Below are positions 8,519 through 16,698 of a stretch of 64,000 nucleotides of DNA, in pieces. The first letter of the stretch is position 1. Each line of letters begins with the position of its first letter. The stretch is taken from positions 140,290 to 204,289 of the forward strand of contig NZ_JAUHJQ010000006.1 of NCBI RefSeq assembly GCF_030412965.1, read 5' to 3'. This DNA is from Nocardioides oceani. Its GTDB lineage: Bacteria > Actinomycetota > Actinomycetes > Propionibacteriales > Nocardioidaceae. A program made the translations under genes and the position numbers. A model generated the notes under the pieces. That model did not search any database. It was not told the origin of the DNA and was given only the letters and a program-made list of their open reading frames with translations.

Positions 8519-9271
8519 ATGCGTCTCCTCGCCCTGGTGCTCGGCCTGCTCCTGCTCGTCGCGCCCGCTGCTGCCGCCGACGTCGAGCCGCTGCCGGTCG
8601 GCACGCACGCCGACTACCAGCTCGGCGGCGTCCGCCCGGTGCCGTCCACGGTCGGGATCGTGGTGCGGGACCGCCGCGCCGAGCCCGCCGGGCGGTACGA
8701 CGTCTGCTACGTCAACGCCTTCCAGACCCAGCCCGACGAGCGGCGCTCCTGGCGCGGGCGGATGCACCTGGTCCTGCGCGACGAGGGCCGCCCCGTCCGC
8801 GACGAGGCCTGGGGCGAGTGGCTGCTCGACCTCCGCACGCCCGCCAAGCGGCGCGCGCTCGCGCGGATCGTGGGCCGGTGGGTCGACGGCTGCGCGGCGG
8901 CCGGCTACGAGGCCGTCGAGTACGACAACCTGGACTCCTTCACGCGCAGCCACGGCCTGCTGACCAGGCGGCAGGCGCTCGCCTACGCGCGGCTGGTCGT
9001 CGCCGAGGCGCACGAGGCGGGCCTGGCCGCGGGGCAGAAGAACCTCGCAGGCCTCGACGGCACGCGGCTGGGCTACGACTTCGCGGTGGCCGAGGAGTGC
9101 GGGCGCTACCGGGAGTGCGGCGCGTACGCCGCGGCGTACGGCCGTCGGGTCGTGGCGGTCGAGTACCGCCGCCAGGACTTCCGCCGGACCTGCCGGGGGT
9201 GGGGCCGGCGGCTGCAGGTCGTGCTCCGCGACCTCGACCTGACCCCGACCGGCGTGCGCCGGTTCTGCTGA
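8519..9271 (+). CDS. Secreted GH114-like (endo-alpha-1,4-polygalactosaminidase-type) protein
   Basis: The 250-residue product has a signal peptide (MRLLALVLGLLLLVAPAAAA, cleavage near residue 20) and a TIM-barrel region of the GH114/TM1410 type. Typical segments are YDVCYVNAFQ, WGEWLLDLR, AVEYDNLDSF with the conserved acid, AAGQKN and DFAVAEECGRY with a second acid. Known relatives hydrolyse galactosaminoglycan-type exopolysaccharides; the substrate here is not known. It begins 10 bp after the membrane-anchored hypothetical. It converges on the CGNR regulator with an 8-bp gap. Confidence 0.78.
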   Translation: MRLLALVLGLLLLVAPAAAADVEPLPVGTHADYQLGGVRPVPSTVGIVVRDRRAEPAGRYDVCYVNAFQTQPDERRSWRGRMHLVLRDEGRPVRDEAWGEWLLDLRTPAKRRALARIVGRWVDGCAAAGYEAVEYDNLDSFTRSHGLLTRRQALAYARLVVAEAHEAGLAAGQKNLAGLDGTRLGYDFAVAEECGRYRECGAYAAAYGRRVVAVEYRRQDFRRTCRGWGRRLQVVLRDLDLTPTGVRRFC

Positions 9272-9279
9272 TCCTCCGG

Positions 9280-9819
9280 TCAGCCCTCCGCGGCCTGCCG
9301 GGCGCGGTAGGCCGCGACCGCGTTGCGGTTGCCGCAGGCGGTCGAGCAGAACCGCCGTGAACGGTTGCGCGAGAGGTCGAGGACCAGGCCACCGCAGTCG
9401 TCGTCCGCGCAGACGCCGAGCCGGGAGTGCTCGTCGGCCCGGATGACGTCGACCATCGCCATCGCGCTCTCGACAGCGATCCGCGTCGCCAGCGGGGCAT
9501 CGGCGACGACGGCGTGCAGGTGCCAGTCGAACCGGTCGTGCCGCACCAGCTGCGGCAGCGCGCGGGCCTCGGAGAGCATCGCGTTGACCAGTCCGGCGGC
9601 GGTCTCGCGGTCGGCGGTGAGCAGCCGCCGCAGGTCGCCTCGCAGGGCGCGGACCTCGTCGAGCTCGACGCGGGTGCGGTCGTGGCGGCCGGTGAACTCG
9701 AAGCGGTCGTAGTAGGCGTCGAGATCGGCGACCGTCTCCAGCGTCTCGGGCGGCTCGGCGGTGTTCACCAGGGTCACGGCGGCGAGGAGCGACTGCTCGG
9801 TGTCATGGGCGAAGACCAC
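9280..9819 (-). CDS. CGNR zinc-finger (ABATE domain) transcriptional regulator
   Basis: The 179-residue protein has an N-terminal ABATE-type helical domain (LLAAVTLVNTAEPPETLETVADLDAYYD) and a C-terminal zinc finger. The Cys pairs lie in GVCADDDCGGLVLDLSRNRSRRFCSTACGNRNAVAAYRAR read in pieces: CADDDC, then FCSTACGNR, which carries the CGNR signature. Such proteins are regarded as stress-related DNA-binding regulators. The GTG at 9819 lies 6 nt after a TAATCT -10. It is divergent from the EamA transporter gene across only 38 bp, so that transporter is its likeliest target. Confidence 0.87.
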   Translation of the reverse strand: MVFAHDTEQSLLAAVTLVNTAEPPETLETVADLDAYYDRFEFTGRHDRTRVELDEVRALRGDLRRLLTADRETAAGLVNAMLSEARALPQLVRHDRFDWHLHAVVADAPLATRIAVESAMAMVDVIRADEHSRLGVCADDDCGGLVLDLSRNRSRRFCSTACGNRNAVAAYRARQAAEG

Positions 9820-9857
9820 ATTGACAGATTACCAGCGCGTCTCTAGCGTCATGTGTC

Positions 9858-10826
9858 ATGACCGCTGTGACCGATGACATCCCCGGCGTCGCGTCCGGGC
9901 CGCGCCTCGCCGGCGGGCTCGCCTTCGCCGTGGTGTCGGCGCTGAGCTTCGGGCTCTCCGGGGCCCTGGCCAGCGGCCTGCTGGCGGGCGGCTGGTCCGC
10001 CGGCGCGACGGTGCTGGTGCGCGTCGGGCTCGCGGCGGTCGTCGTGCTGCCGTTGGGGATCTGGGCGCTCGGCGGCCGGTGGGACGTGCTGCGCCGCAAC
10101 GCCGGGACGGTCGTCCTCTACGGCCTGCTCGCCGTCGCCGGCGCGCAGTTCTGCTACTTCTCCGCCGTGCAGCACATGCAGGTCGGCCCGGCGCTGCTGA
10201 TCGAGTACACCGCGCCCGCCGCGGTCGTGTGCTGGCTCTGGCTGCGGCACGGCCAGCGCCCGGGGCCGGTGACCCTCGTCGGCGCCGCGGTCGCCGCCCT
10301 CGGCCTGGTGCTCGTCCTCGACCTGCTCTCCGGCGCCGACCTGAGCCCGGTCGGCGTGGCCTGGTCGCTCGCGGCGATGGTCGGCGCGGCGTCGTACTTC
10401 CTGATCTCCGCCGACACCACCAGCGGCCTCCCGCCGCTGGCGCTGGCGGCCGGCGGGCTCGTCGTCGGCTCGCTCGCGCTGGCCCTGCTCGGCCTCGTCG
10501 GCCTACTGCCCATGCGCGCGAGCACGGCGGCGGTGTCGTACGCCGACCGCGAGGTCGCCTGGTGGGTGCCGCTGCTCGTCCTCGGACTGGTGACCGCGGC
10601 CGTGGCCTACTGCACCGGGATCGCGGCGGGGCGGCGGCTCGGGTCGCGCCTGGCGTCGTTCGTGGCGCTGCTCGAGGTGGTCGCGGGCGTGCTGTTCGCC
10701 TGGCTGCTGCTCGAGGAGCTGCCGCGGGCGGTGCAGCTGGTCGGTGGCCTGCTCGTGCTGGTGGGCGTCGTCGGGGTCAAGCTGGGGGAGCGGCAGACCG
10801 CGCGGGTGGAGCCGACTCCCGCGTGA
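9858..10826 (+). CDS. EamA/DMT-family transporter
   Basis: The 322-residue membrane protein has ten hydrophobic helices in two EamA repeats. It includes the usual GLLAVAGAQFCYFSAVQHMQ and ALLIEYTAPAAVVCWLW segments in the first repeat and VALLEVVAGVLFAWLLLEELP in the second. These families export or import small metabolites; the substrate is unknown. A TAGCGT -10 (9844-9849) lies 8 nt before the ATG, back to back with the promoter of the CGNR regulator. Its 3' end overlaps the convergent AlkZ-like gene by 50 bp. Confidence 0.87.
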   Translation: MTAVTDDIPGVASGPRLAGGLAFAVVSALSFGLSGALASGLLAGGWSAGATVLVRVGLAAVVVLPLGIWALGGRWDVLRRNAGTVVLYGLLAVAGAQFCYFSAVQHMQVGPALLIEYTAPAAVVCWLWLRHGQRPGPVTLVGAAVAALGLVLVLDLLSGADLSPVGVAWSLAAMVGAASYFLISADTTSGLPPLALAAGGLVVGSLALALLGLVGLLPMRASTAAVSYADREVAWWVPLLVLGLVTAAVAYCTGIAAGRRLGSRLASFVALLEVVAGVLFAWLLLEELPRAVQLVGGLLVLVGVVGVKLGERQTARVEPTPA

Positions 10827-11925
10827 CGGCCAGGCCGAGCCAGTCGGCCAGGGACGCGAGCTCGGCCTCGACGGCGCGGGCCAGGTCGGCGCCGAAGGGC
10901 TCGTCCTCGTGCACCGCGTGGACGAGGAGCTCACCGGCCTCGGCGTCGGCGGTGGCGTCGACCTTGCCGACCAGCCGGTCGTCGGCCAGCACCGGCAGGG
11001 CCCAGTAGCCCCACCGGCGCTGCGCCGCCGGCTTGTACATCTCCAACTGGTAGTCGAAGCCGAACAGCTCGGTCATCCGCTTGCGGTCGAAGACCAGCCG
11101 GTCCAGCGGGCTGAGCAGCGCCACGCGGCCCGCGAGCGGCTCGTCGACCCGGTCCAGCTGCGCCGGGTCGACCCGCCACGTCCCGCGCAGGCCCTGGACG
11201 CGCACCAGCTCGCCGACGGCCCCGACGTCGTTCGGCTCACCGGGCGCGACCGCCGCCCGCGCGCGGGCGATGCCGAGGGCCGCGAGCCGCCGCTCGGCCC
11301 GGAGCCGCTGCGCCCGTGCGAGCGGCACGGCGGGCTCGTCGGGGTAGACCCGCTCGGCCAGGTCCCACAGCCGCTCGCGGCCCTCGCGTCCGTGCACGGC
11401 GACCTCGCCCCGCTCGACCAGCAGCACGAGCAGGCGCTCGACGTTCTTGCCGTTGTTCCAGCCGCTCGAGCGCCACGGGCGGACGCAGGTGTCCGGCAGC
11501 GCGCGGGCCGGGAGCGGGCCGTCGGTGCGCAGCAGCTCCAGCACGTCGCGGCGGCACCCGTCGTTGTCGGCCAGCCACTGCGCCCGCTCGGCGTCCCACC
11601 CCTGCGCGTCGGCGCCGGGCCACGCGGCCATCTCGGCGCGGTGGAGGGCGAGGTCCTCGGCCGGGCGGAGCATGCCGTGCAGCTCGACGAGCGCCTGCGC
11701 CTCGACCGCGCCGACCAGCTCCTCGGGGTCGTACGCCGCCCCGATCCTGCTCCACAGCACGAGGTCGGCGCTCGGGGCGACGGCCCGCGTCTGGTCGTGC
11801 TGGAGGAACCCGAGGTGCCGCACCACCGCCAGCACGTCGGTGGGCCGCGGCAGGTCGAGCAGCTGGGCCCGGACCGCGACCCGGCGCGCCTGCTCCGCGC
11901 TCAGGAGCACCTCGCCGCCGGCCAT
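10777..11925 (-). CDS. AlkZ/YcaQ-like winged-helix DNA glycosylase family protein (HTH_42)
   Basis: The 382-residue product matches the HTH_42 family, whose characterised members AlkZ and YcaQ are DNA glycosylases acting on bulky N-alkyl adducts and interstrand crosslinks. Visible features are LSAEQARRVAVRAQLLD at the start, LGFLQHDQTRAVAPSADLVLWSR at the position of the catalytic QxQ/QxD motif, and LLSPLDRLVFDRKRMTELFGFDYQLEMYKP in the C-terminal half. The QHDQ pattern differs from both QAQ and QID, so activity cannot be assumed. The ATG at 11925 follows a GGAGGG ribosome-binding site. It is the last of three same-strand genes (coiled coil, permease, this one). Confidence 0.8.
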   Translation of the reverse strand: MAGGEVLLSAEQARRVAVRAQLLDLPRPTDVLAVVRHLGFLQHDQTRAVAPSADLVLWSRIGAAYDPEELVGAVEAQALVELHGMLRPAEDLALHRAEMAAWPGADAQGWDAERAQWLADNDGCRRDVLELLRTDGPLPARALPDTCVRPWRSSGWNNGKNVERLLVLLVERGEVAVHGREGRERLWDLAERVYPDEPAVPLARAQRLRAERRLAALGIARARAAVAPGEPNDVGAVGELVRVQGLRGTWRVDPAQLDRVDEPLAGRVALLSPLDRLVFDRKRMTELFGFDYQLEMYKPAAQRRWGYWALPVLADDRLVGKVDATADAEAGELLVHAVHEDEPFGADLARAVEAELASLADWLGLAVTRESAPPARSAAPPA

Positions 11926-11957
11926 CGAACCGCCCTCCGCCGTCGTCCCGGCCGGGC

Positions 11958-13127
11958 CTAGCGGGCGTCCTGGCGGCGGACGACCACCTCGCGGGTCAGC
12001 ATCAGGATGGCCGCGGCCGTCGGGATCGCGAGCAGTGCGCCGACGACGCCGAGCAGCGCCGCTCCGACGAGCGCCGCGATGACGGTGACCGCGCCGGGAA
12101 CGTCGACCGAGCGGGACATCACCCGCGGGTAGATGACGTAGTTCTCCAGCTGCTGGTAGATCAGGTAGAAGATCGCGCAGGCGATGCCGATCCTGGGCTC
12201 GGTGGCGAAGCCGATCGCCGTCACCAGGACCGCGCCGATGGTCGCCCCGATCATCGGGATGACGTCGAGCAGCGCGACCACGAACGCCAGCGCCACGGCG
12301 TACTCGCCGAGGCCGACGATGAAGAGGAACACCAGCGAGGTCACGCCCGCGCACAGCGCGACGATGAACGCGCCGGAGACGTAGCCGCCGACGCCCTCGA
12401 TGACGCGGTCGCCCAGCCGGGTCACCCGGTCGCGGCGCGAGGCGGGGGCCAGGCGGTAGAGCGCGCCCTTGGTGGTCTGCAGCGAGGAGAGGAAGTAGAG
12501 GGTGAGCACCGTGACGACGAAGGTGTTCGCCAGCGCCGAGAGCACGGCCAGGCCGACCCCGAGGACGCCGCCGAAGATGCCGCTGGCGTAGTCACCGGCG
12601 GCGACGTACTCCCGGACCTTCTCGATGACGCCGTACTTCTCGTCGAGCTGCTGGACCCGCTCGTTCTCCTGGAGGCTGTCGAGCCAGCCGGGGGCGTTCT
12701 TGGTGAGCGAGGCGACCTGGTCGCTGATCACCGGCACGATCGCGACGACGAAGAGCGTCAGTGCGGCGAGGACGCCGATGATCACCACGAGCACGGCCCA
12801 CGACCGGCGCAGGCCGGCGCGGCTCTCGAAGAACCGGACCGCGGGGTCCAGCCCGGCGGCGAGGAACATCGAGACCACGACGAGGACGAGCGTCGGCCCG
12901 ATGGAGACGACGAGGTCCCCGAGCCACCAGGCGATGAAGACGCCGAGACCGCCGAAGAACCCGACGACGAACGGCGACCTCCGCAGCGGAGCGCCGAGCT
13001 CGCCGAGGTAGCCCTCCTCGTGCGCGTGCTCGCGGGCGGGCTCCTCGGGGTCGTCGACCCGCAGGGCGGCGCGGTCGTCCGGTTCGTCGTGCTCCCGGGC
13101 GTCCGGCCCCTGCGGGCCGGAGGTCAC
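11958..13127 (-). CDS. AI-2E family (PerM-type) membrane protein
   Basis: The 389-residue protein has a long hydrophilic N-terminus (about 55 residues, ending in GYLGELGAPLRRSPFVVGFFGG). About eight transmembrane helices follow, in the arrangement of the AI-2E exporter/PerM family, with the diagnostic DVIPMIGATIGAVLVTAIGF and YQQLENYVIYPRVMSRSV. Members are proposed to transport AI-2, Na+/H+ or other solutes; the substrate here is unknown. The GTG at 13127 overlaps the TGA of the coiled-coil gene in a GTGA motif, so translation of the two is coupled. Confidence 0.88.
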   Translation of the reverse strand: MTSGPQGPDAREHDEPDDRAALRVDDPEEPAREHAHEEGYLGELGAPLRRSPFVVGFFGGLGVFIAWWLGDLVVSIGPTLVLVVVSMFLAAGLDPAVRFFESRAGLRRSWAVLVVIIGVLAALTLFVVAIVPVISDQVASLTKNAPGWLDSLQENERVQQLDEKYGVIEKVREYVAAGDYASGIFGGVLGVGLAVLSALANTFVVTVLTLYFLSSLQTTKGALYRLAPASRRDRVTRLGDRVIEGVGGYVSGAFIVALCAGVTSLVFLFIVGLGEYAVALAFVVALLDVIPMIGATIGAVLVTAIGFATEPRIGIACAIFYLIYQQLENYVIYPRVMSRSVDVPGAVTVIAALVGAALLGVVGALLAIPTAAAILMLTREVVVRRQDAR

Positions 13128-14383
13128 GACTGGTCCTCGGCGAACCCGGCGACCACGTCGCGCAGCGAGGCGAGCTGGGCCACGATCGCGTCGCGCCGCT
13201 TGGTGAGCCGGTCCAGCTCGGCGCGGACCGCCGCGGCCTCGCGCTCGGCCTCGGCCTGGCCGGTCGAGGTGATCGACTCGGCCTGCGTGCGCGCGGAGGC
13301 CACGATCTGCTCGGCCTCCCGACGGGCGCGGGCCAGGAGCGCCTCGGACTCCGACTGGGCGGTCGCGCGGTGCTCGGTGGCCTGCTTCGTCGCGGCGCGG
13401 GCGCGCTCCTCGGCGGCCGACGCGCGAGCCTCGGCCTCCTCGACGAGGCGGCGGGTCTCGGCGGTCGCGCTGTTGTGGTGGTCGGTGGCCTCGCGGGCGA
13501 GGCGCTCCTTCTCGACCGCCAGCGCGCGGCGGGCCTCCTGGACCTCGCGGTCCGCGGCGGCGCGCGCCTGCTCGACCTCGCGCTGCGCCGACGTGCGCAT
13601 CTCGGTGGTCTCCTGCTGGGCCGCGAGCCGCAGCTGGTCGGCCTCGCGGCGCGCGGAGGCCAGCATGTCCTCGGCCTCGCCGCGCGCGAGCGAGCGCTCC
13701 TGCTCGGCGTCGGCCACCGAGCGGGTCCGCATCTCGTCGAGCTCCTTGAGCTGGACCAGCCGCATGTCCTCGGCCTCGCGCGCCGCGTCGGCGCGGATCG
13801 CCTGGGCGTCGCGGTTGGCCTGCTCGAGGATCTCGGCGGCGTCCCGGCTGGCGATGGCGCGGATCTCGTCGGCCTCCTCCTCGGCCAGCCGCAGCATCGC
13901 CGAGGCGCGGCCGCCGAGCCCGGCGTACGACGGCTGCTCGTACTCGCGCAGCTCCTCGCGCGCGGCGGCGAGCTGCTGCTCGAGGTCGCCGGTGCGCCGC
14001 TCGGCCTCGGCTACCCGGGAGGTGAGGGCCGCGTGGTCGGCGAGCAGCCCGCGGAAGCGCTGGTCGACGCTCTCGCGGTCGTAGCCGCCGCGGCGCACGA
14101 CGGGGAAGTCCGGCGCGGCTGCGGGCGGCGGGACCGCCGGCCGGCCGGCCGCGGGCCGCTGCTGGGTGCGCTGGGCGGCCGCCTCGACGGGCTGGGCGCG
14201 TGGCGCGGGCTGGGCCGGCTGGGCGGGGCGCTGCACGGGCGGGGTCGTGAAGGACTCCGTGGGCGCGTCCGCGCCGCGGGGGACCGCGGGCATCGCCTGG
14301 GTCGCCTCGACGTCCGGCGTCTCGACGTCGGCCGGCTCCCCGTCGGGGTCGTTGTTGAAGATGGACAGACCCTGGTCGCTCAT
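13124..14383 (-). CDS. DivIVA-domain coiled-coil protein (FilP/Scy-like)
   Basis: The 419-residue protein has a disordered Pro/Ala/Gln-rich N-terminus (to about residue 90), then FPVVRRGGYDRESVDQRFRG, a DivIVA-like start, and an almost continuous coiled coil from about 120 to the end, rich in Ala, Glu and Arg heptads. Such proteins organise the cell pole and envelope growth in actinobacteria. The neighbourhood strengthens the call: in Streptomyces, the filP and scy coiled-coil genes lie beside mce, a thiolase and meaB, as here. Whether this gene is an ortholog of FilP or Scy is not decided by sequence. A GAGGA ribosome-binding site precedes the ATG. It is coupled to the AI-2E gene by a 4-bp overlap. 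Confidence 0.8.
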   Translation of the reverse strand: MSDQGLSIFNNDPDGEPADVETPDVEATQAMPAVPRGADAPTESFTTPPVQRPAQPAQPAPRAQPVEAAAQRTQQRPAAGRPAVPPPAAAPDFPVVRRGGYDRESVDQRFRGLLADHAALTSRVAEAERRTGDLEQQLAAAREELREYEQPSYAGLGGRASAMLRLAEEEADEIRAIASRDAAEILEQANRDAQAIRADAAREAEDMRLVQLKELDEMRTRSVADAEQERSLARGEAEDMLASARREADQLRLAAQQETTEMRTSAQREVEQARAAADREVQEARRALAVEKERLAREATDHHNSATAETRRLVEEAEARASAAEERARAATKQATEHRATAQSESEALLARARREAEQIVASARTQAESITSTGQAEAEREAAAVRAELDRLTKRRDAIVAQLASLRDVVAGFAEDQS

Positions 14384-14524
14384 GAGCTACATCCTCTGGT
14401 CGATCGCGGTGGGTGACGGCCGAAGACCCCATCTTCCACGATCGACCTGAGAGTCCGCATCCAGGCTCGGGCGCGTCGCGGGGGCTCGTCCGGAGCGCTC
14501 CCGGGGCAGCCCCGCCACGACGCA

Positions 14525-14560
14525 CGACGCCCCGCCGACCGGGTGGTCGGCGGGGCGTCG
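14525..14560 (-). terminator. Strong hairpin terminator after ccr
   Basis: CGACGCCCCGCCGACC (14525-14540) and its exact complement (14545-14560) form a 16-bp perfect stem with a GGGT loop. It lies 33 bp past the ccr stop codon and before the coiled-coil gene, which therefore probably has its own promoter. Confidence 0.75.
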
Positions 14561-14592
14561 GGTGCTGCTGCGCGGGCTGCTGCGGGGTCCGG

Positions 14593-15933
14593 TCAGACGC
14601 CGCGGAAGCGGTTGATCGCGGTCTCGTGCTTCGCGCGCATCTCGGGGTCGCGGACGCCGAGGCCCTCCTCGGGGGCCAGGCAGAGCACGCCGACCTTGCC
14701 CTGGTGCTTGTTGTGGTGCACGTCGAGGGCGGCCTGGCCGACCTCGTCGAGGGTGTAGGTCTTGGACACGGTCGGGTGGATCTTGCCCTGGGCGATGAGG
14801 CGGTTGGCCTCGTAGGCCTCGCGGTAGTTGGCGAAGTGGCTGGACACGATCCGCTTGAGGTTCATCCACAGGTAGCGGTTGTCGTACTCGTGCAGGTAGC
14901 CGGTGGTCGAGGCGCAGGTGGTGATGGTGCCGCCCTTGCGGGTGACGTAGACGCTGGCGCCGAAGGTCTCGCGTCCGGGGTGCTCGAAGACGATGTCGAT
15001 GTCCTCGCCGCCGGTGAGCTCGCGGATCCGCTTGCCCAGGCGCTGCCACTCCTTGGGGTTCTGCTCGGTGCCCTCGTCGTTCCAGAACTTCCAGTTCTCC
15101 TCGGAGCGGTTGATGACCATCTCCGCGCCCATGGAGCGCACGATCTTCGCCTTCTCCTCGTTGGAGACCACGCAGATCGGGTTGGCGCCGCCGTTGAGGG
15201 CGTACTGGGTCGCGAAGCCGCCGAGGCCGCCGGAGGCGCCCCAGATGAGCACGTTGTCGCCCTGCTTCATCTGCCCGGCGTTCTTGGAGACCAGCTGGCG
15301 GTACGCCGTGGCGTTGACCAGGCCCGGGGAGGCGGCCTCCTCCCAGGTGAGGTGGGCGGGCTTGTCCAGCAGCTGGTTGGACTTGACCAGCGCGATGTGG
15401 GCCAGGCCGCCGAAGTTGGTCTCGAAGCCCCAGATGCGCTGCTGCGGGTCCATCATCGTGTCGTCGTGGCCGGCGGGGTCCTCCAGCTCGACCGAGAGGC
15501 AGTGGGCCACGACCTCGGCGCCGGGCTTCCACTTGGTCACGCCGGGGCCGGTGGCGAGCACGACGCCGGCCAGGTCGGAGCCGACGACGTGGTAGGGCAG
15601 GTCGTGGCGCTTGGTGAGCTCGGAGAGCCGGCCGTAGCGCTCGAGGAACCCGAAGGTGGAGACCGGCTCGAAGATCGAGGTCCACACGGTGTTGTAGTTG
15701 ATGGCGCTGGCCATCACCGCGACGAGGGCCTCGCCGGGGCCGAGCTCGGGGAGGGCCACCTCCTCGACGTGCAGCGACTTTCGGGGATCCTTGTCGCGCG
15801 AGGCGAGGCCCTCGAACATGTCGACCTCGTCCTTGTGCACCGTCGCGGCGCGGTAGGACTCGGGCAGCGGCAGGTTCGCGAAGTCCTCGCTGGCGGTGTC
15901 GCCGGCCAGGATGGCGTCCAGGATGTTCTGCAC
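14593..15933 (-). CDS. ccr: Crotonyl-CoA carboxylase/reductase
   Basis: The 446-residue enzyme reductively carboxylates crotonyl-CoA to ethylmalonyl-CoA with NADPH and CO2, the key step of the ethylmalonyl-CoA pathway, which also supplies extender units. It has the medium-chain dehydrogenase/reductase fold with the NADPH motif WGASGGLGGFATQ near 231. The CO2-binding residues known from Kitasatospora Ccr are conserved: Asn81 (NYNTVW), Phe170 and Glu171 (WGFETNFGG) and His366 (SSHFANYREA; His365 in Kitasatospora). The GTG at 15933 has a GAGGAGA ribosome-binding site. The promoter carries a perfect palindromic operator at 15984-15995. It lies in a block with mce, thiolase and meaB. Confidence 0.96.
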   Translation of the reverse strand: MQNILDAILAGDTASEDFANLPLPESYRAATVHKDEVDMFEGLASRDKDPRKSLHVEEVALPELGPGEALVAVMASAINYNTVWTSIFEPVSTFGFLERYGRLSELTKRHDLPYHVVGSDLAGVVLATGPGVTKWKPGAEVVAHCLSVELEDPAGHDDTMMDPQQRIWGFETNFGGLAHIALVKSNQLLDKPAHLTWEEAASPGLVNATAYRQLVSKNAGQMKQGDNVLIWGASGGLGGFATQYALNGGANPICVVSNEEKAKIVRSMGAEMVINRSEENWKFWNDEGTEQNPKEWQRLGKRIRELTGGEDIDIVFEHPGRETFGASVYVTRKGGTITTCASTTGYLHEYDNRYLWMNLKRIVSSHFANYREAYEANRLIAQGKIHPTVSKTYTLDEVGQAALDVHHNKHQGKVGVLCLAPEEGLGVRDPEMRAKHETAINRFRGV

Positions 15934-15983
15934 GGGTGCGGTCTCCTCAGGGAAGGCGGGCTGCGGGGCGGGTGCGGCGAAGA

Positions 15984-15995
15984 TACCGATCGGTA
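15984..15995. promoter_or_regulatory. Palindromic operator TACCGATCGGTA on the ccr promoter
   Basis: TACCGATCGGTA is a perfect 12-bp palindrome that touches a TATCTT -10 element read on the minus strand (15979-15984). The spacing TACC-N4-GGTA recurs at 4632-4643. A TetR-type repressor is the likely reader; none is encoded next to it. Confidence 0.5.
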
Positions 15996-16074
15996 ACCTC
16001 GGCGCCTAGGGGGGAGTGAGGGACGTCTCAGCCGCCGAGGCGCTGCCGGCCGGGCGCCTGGGCGGGCGTCTGGG

Positions 16075-16536
16075 TCAGTGAGCGGCGTCGGCGGCCGGCT
16101 CGACCAGCTCGACGAGCACGCCGCCGGCGTCCTTGGGGTGGATGAAGTTGATCCGCGAGTCCGAGGTGCCGCGGCGGGGCGCGTCGTACAGCAGGCGGAC
16201 GCCGCGCTCGCGCAGGATCGCGCTGACCGCCTCGACATCGGTGACGCGGTACGCCATCTGCTGGACGCCCGGGCCGGAGCGCTCGAGGAACTTCGCGATC
16301 GTCGAGCTGTCGTCGAGCGGGGCCAGCAGCTGGATGTGGGAGCCGGAGTCGCCGACGGCGATCATCGCCTCGCGCACGCCCTGCTCCTCGTTGGTCTCCT
16401 GGTGGGCCAGGCGCATGCCGAAGGTGCCCTCGTAGAACGCGATCGCCTCGTCGAGGTCGCGGACGGCGATGCCGACGTGGTCGATGGCGGTGAACAGGTG
16501 CTCGGGGATCTCGAGCGGGGTGCTGGAGTCGGTCAT
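16075..16536 (-). CDS. mce: Methylmalonyl-CoA epimerase
   Basis: The 153-residue protein has two vicinal-oxygen-chelate halves. It contains FTAIDHVGIAVRDLDEAIAFY with the first metal His, GSHIQLLAPL with the second His, GVQQMAYRVTDV, and GVLVELVEP with the metal-binding Glu. It interconverts (R)- and (S)-methylmalonyl-CoA and probably ethylmalonyl-CoA, linking Ccr products to methylmalonyl-CoA mutase. The ATG at 16536 is chosen because the HVGIAV motif then sits at the usual depth. It is divergent from the thiolase gene over 162 bp and co-directional with ccr. Confidence 0.92.
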   Translation of the reverse strand: MTDSSTPLEIPEHLFTAIDHVGIAVRDLDEAIAFYEGTFGMRLAHQETNEEQGVREAMIAVGDSGSHIQLLAPLDDSSTIAKFLERSGPGVQQMAYRVTDVEAVSAILRERGVRLLYDAPRRGTSDSRINFIHPKDAGGVLVELVEPAADAAH

Positions 16537-16576
16537 GCGGTCATGGTCGCGGAGGCCACCAGGGCCCGCGACCCCT

Positions 16577-16587
16577 TGTGACGAGTG
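16577..16587 (+). promoter_or_regulatory. TGTGACGAGYG motif, copy 2 (upstream of thiolase)
   Basis: TGTGACGAGTG is centred about 68 bp before the predicted thiolase start site (TAGTGT -10 at 16638-16643). This nearly matches the position of copy 1 relative to the dehydrogenase start, which suggests an activator site. Confidence 0.4.
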
Positions 16588-16627
16588 CCTCACGAGGCCC
16601 CGTCCGAGACGGTCTTCCGGGCGTTCC

Positions 16628-16639
16628 TACGCGTGGGTA
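16628..16639. promoter_or_regulatory. Degenerate TACC-N4-GGTA site on the thiolase promoter
   Basis: TACGCGTGGGTA overlaps the TAGTGT -10 element (16638-16643). It shares GTGGGTAG with the dehydrogenase operator at 4632-4643 but has one mismatch in the left half-site. Confidence 0.3.
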
Positions 16640-16698
16640 GTGTCCGCCGGAACGGGCGCCGCCGAGCGGTGCCACCGTCCCCATGCTGGAGGAGCACC

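Noticed and set aside
11316..14084. 922-residue plus-strand frame opposite the AlkZ-like, AI-2E and coiled-coil genes
   Set aside because: Low-complexity antisense translation; three minus-strand genes explain the region.
13124..14383. Coiled-coil gene as an SMC-type ATPase
   Set aside because: No Walker A or B motif; a DivIVA-like start and continuous coiled coil fit a polar scaffold.
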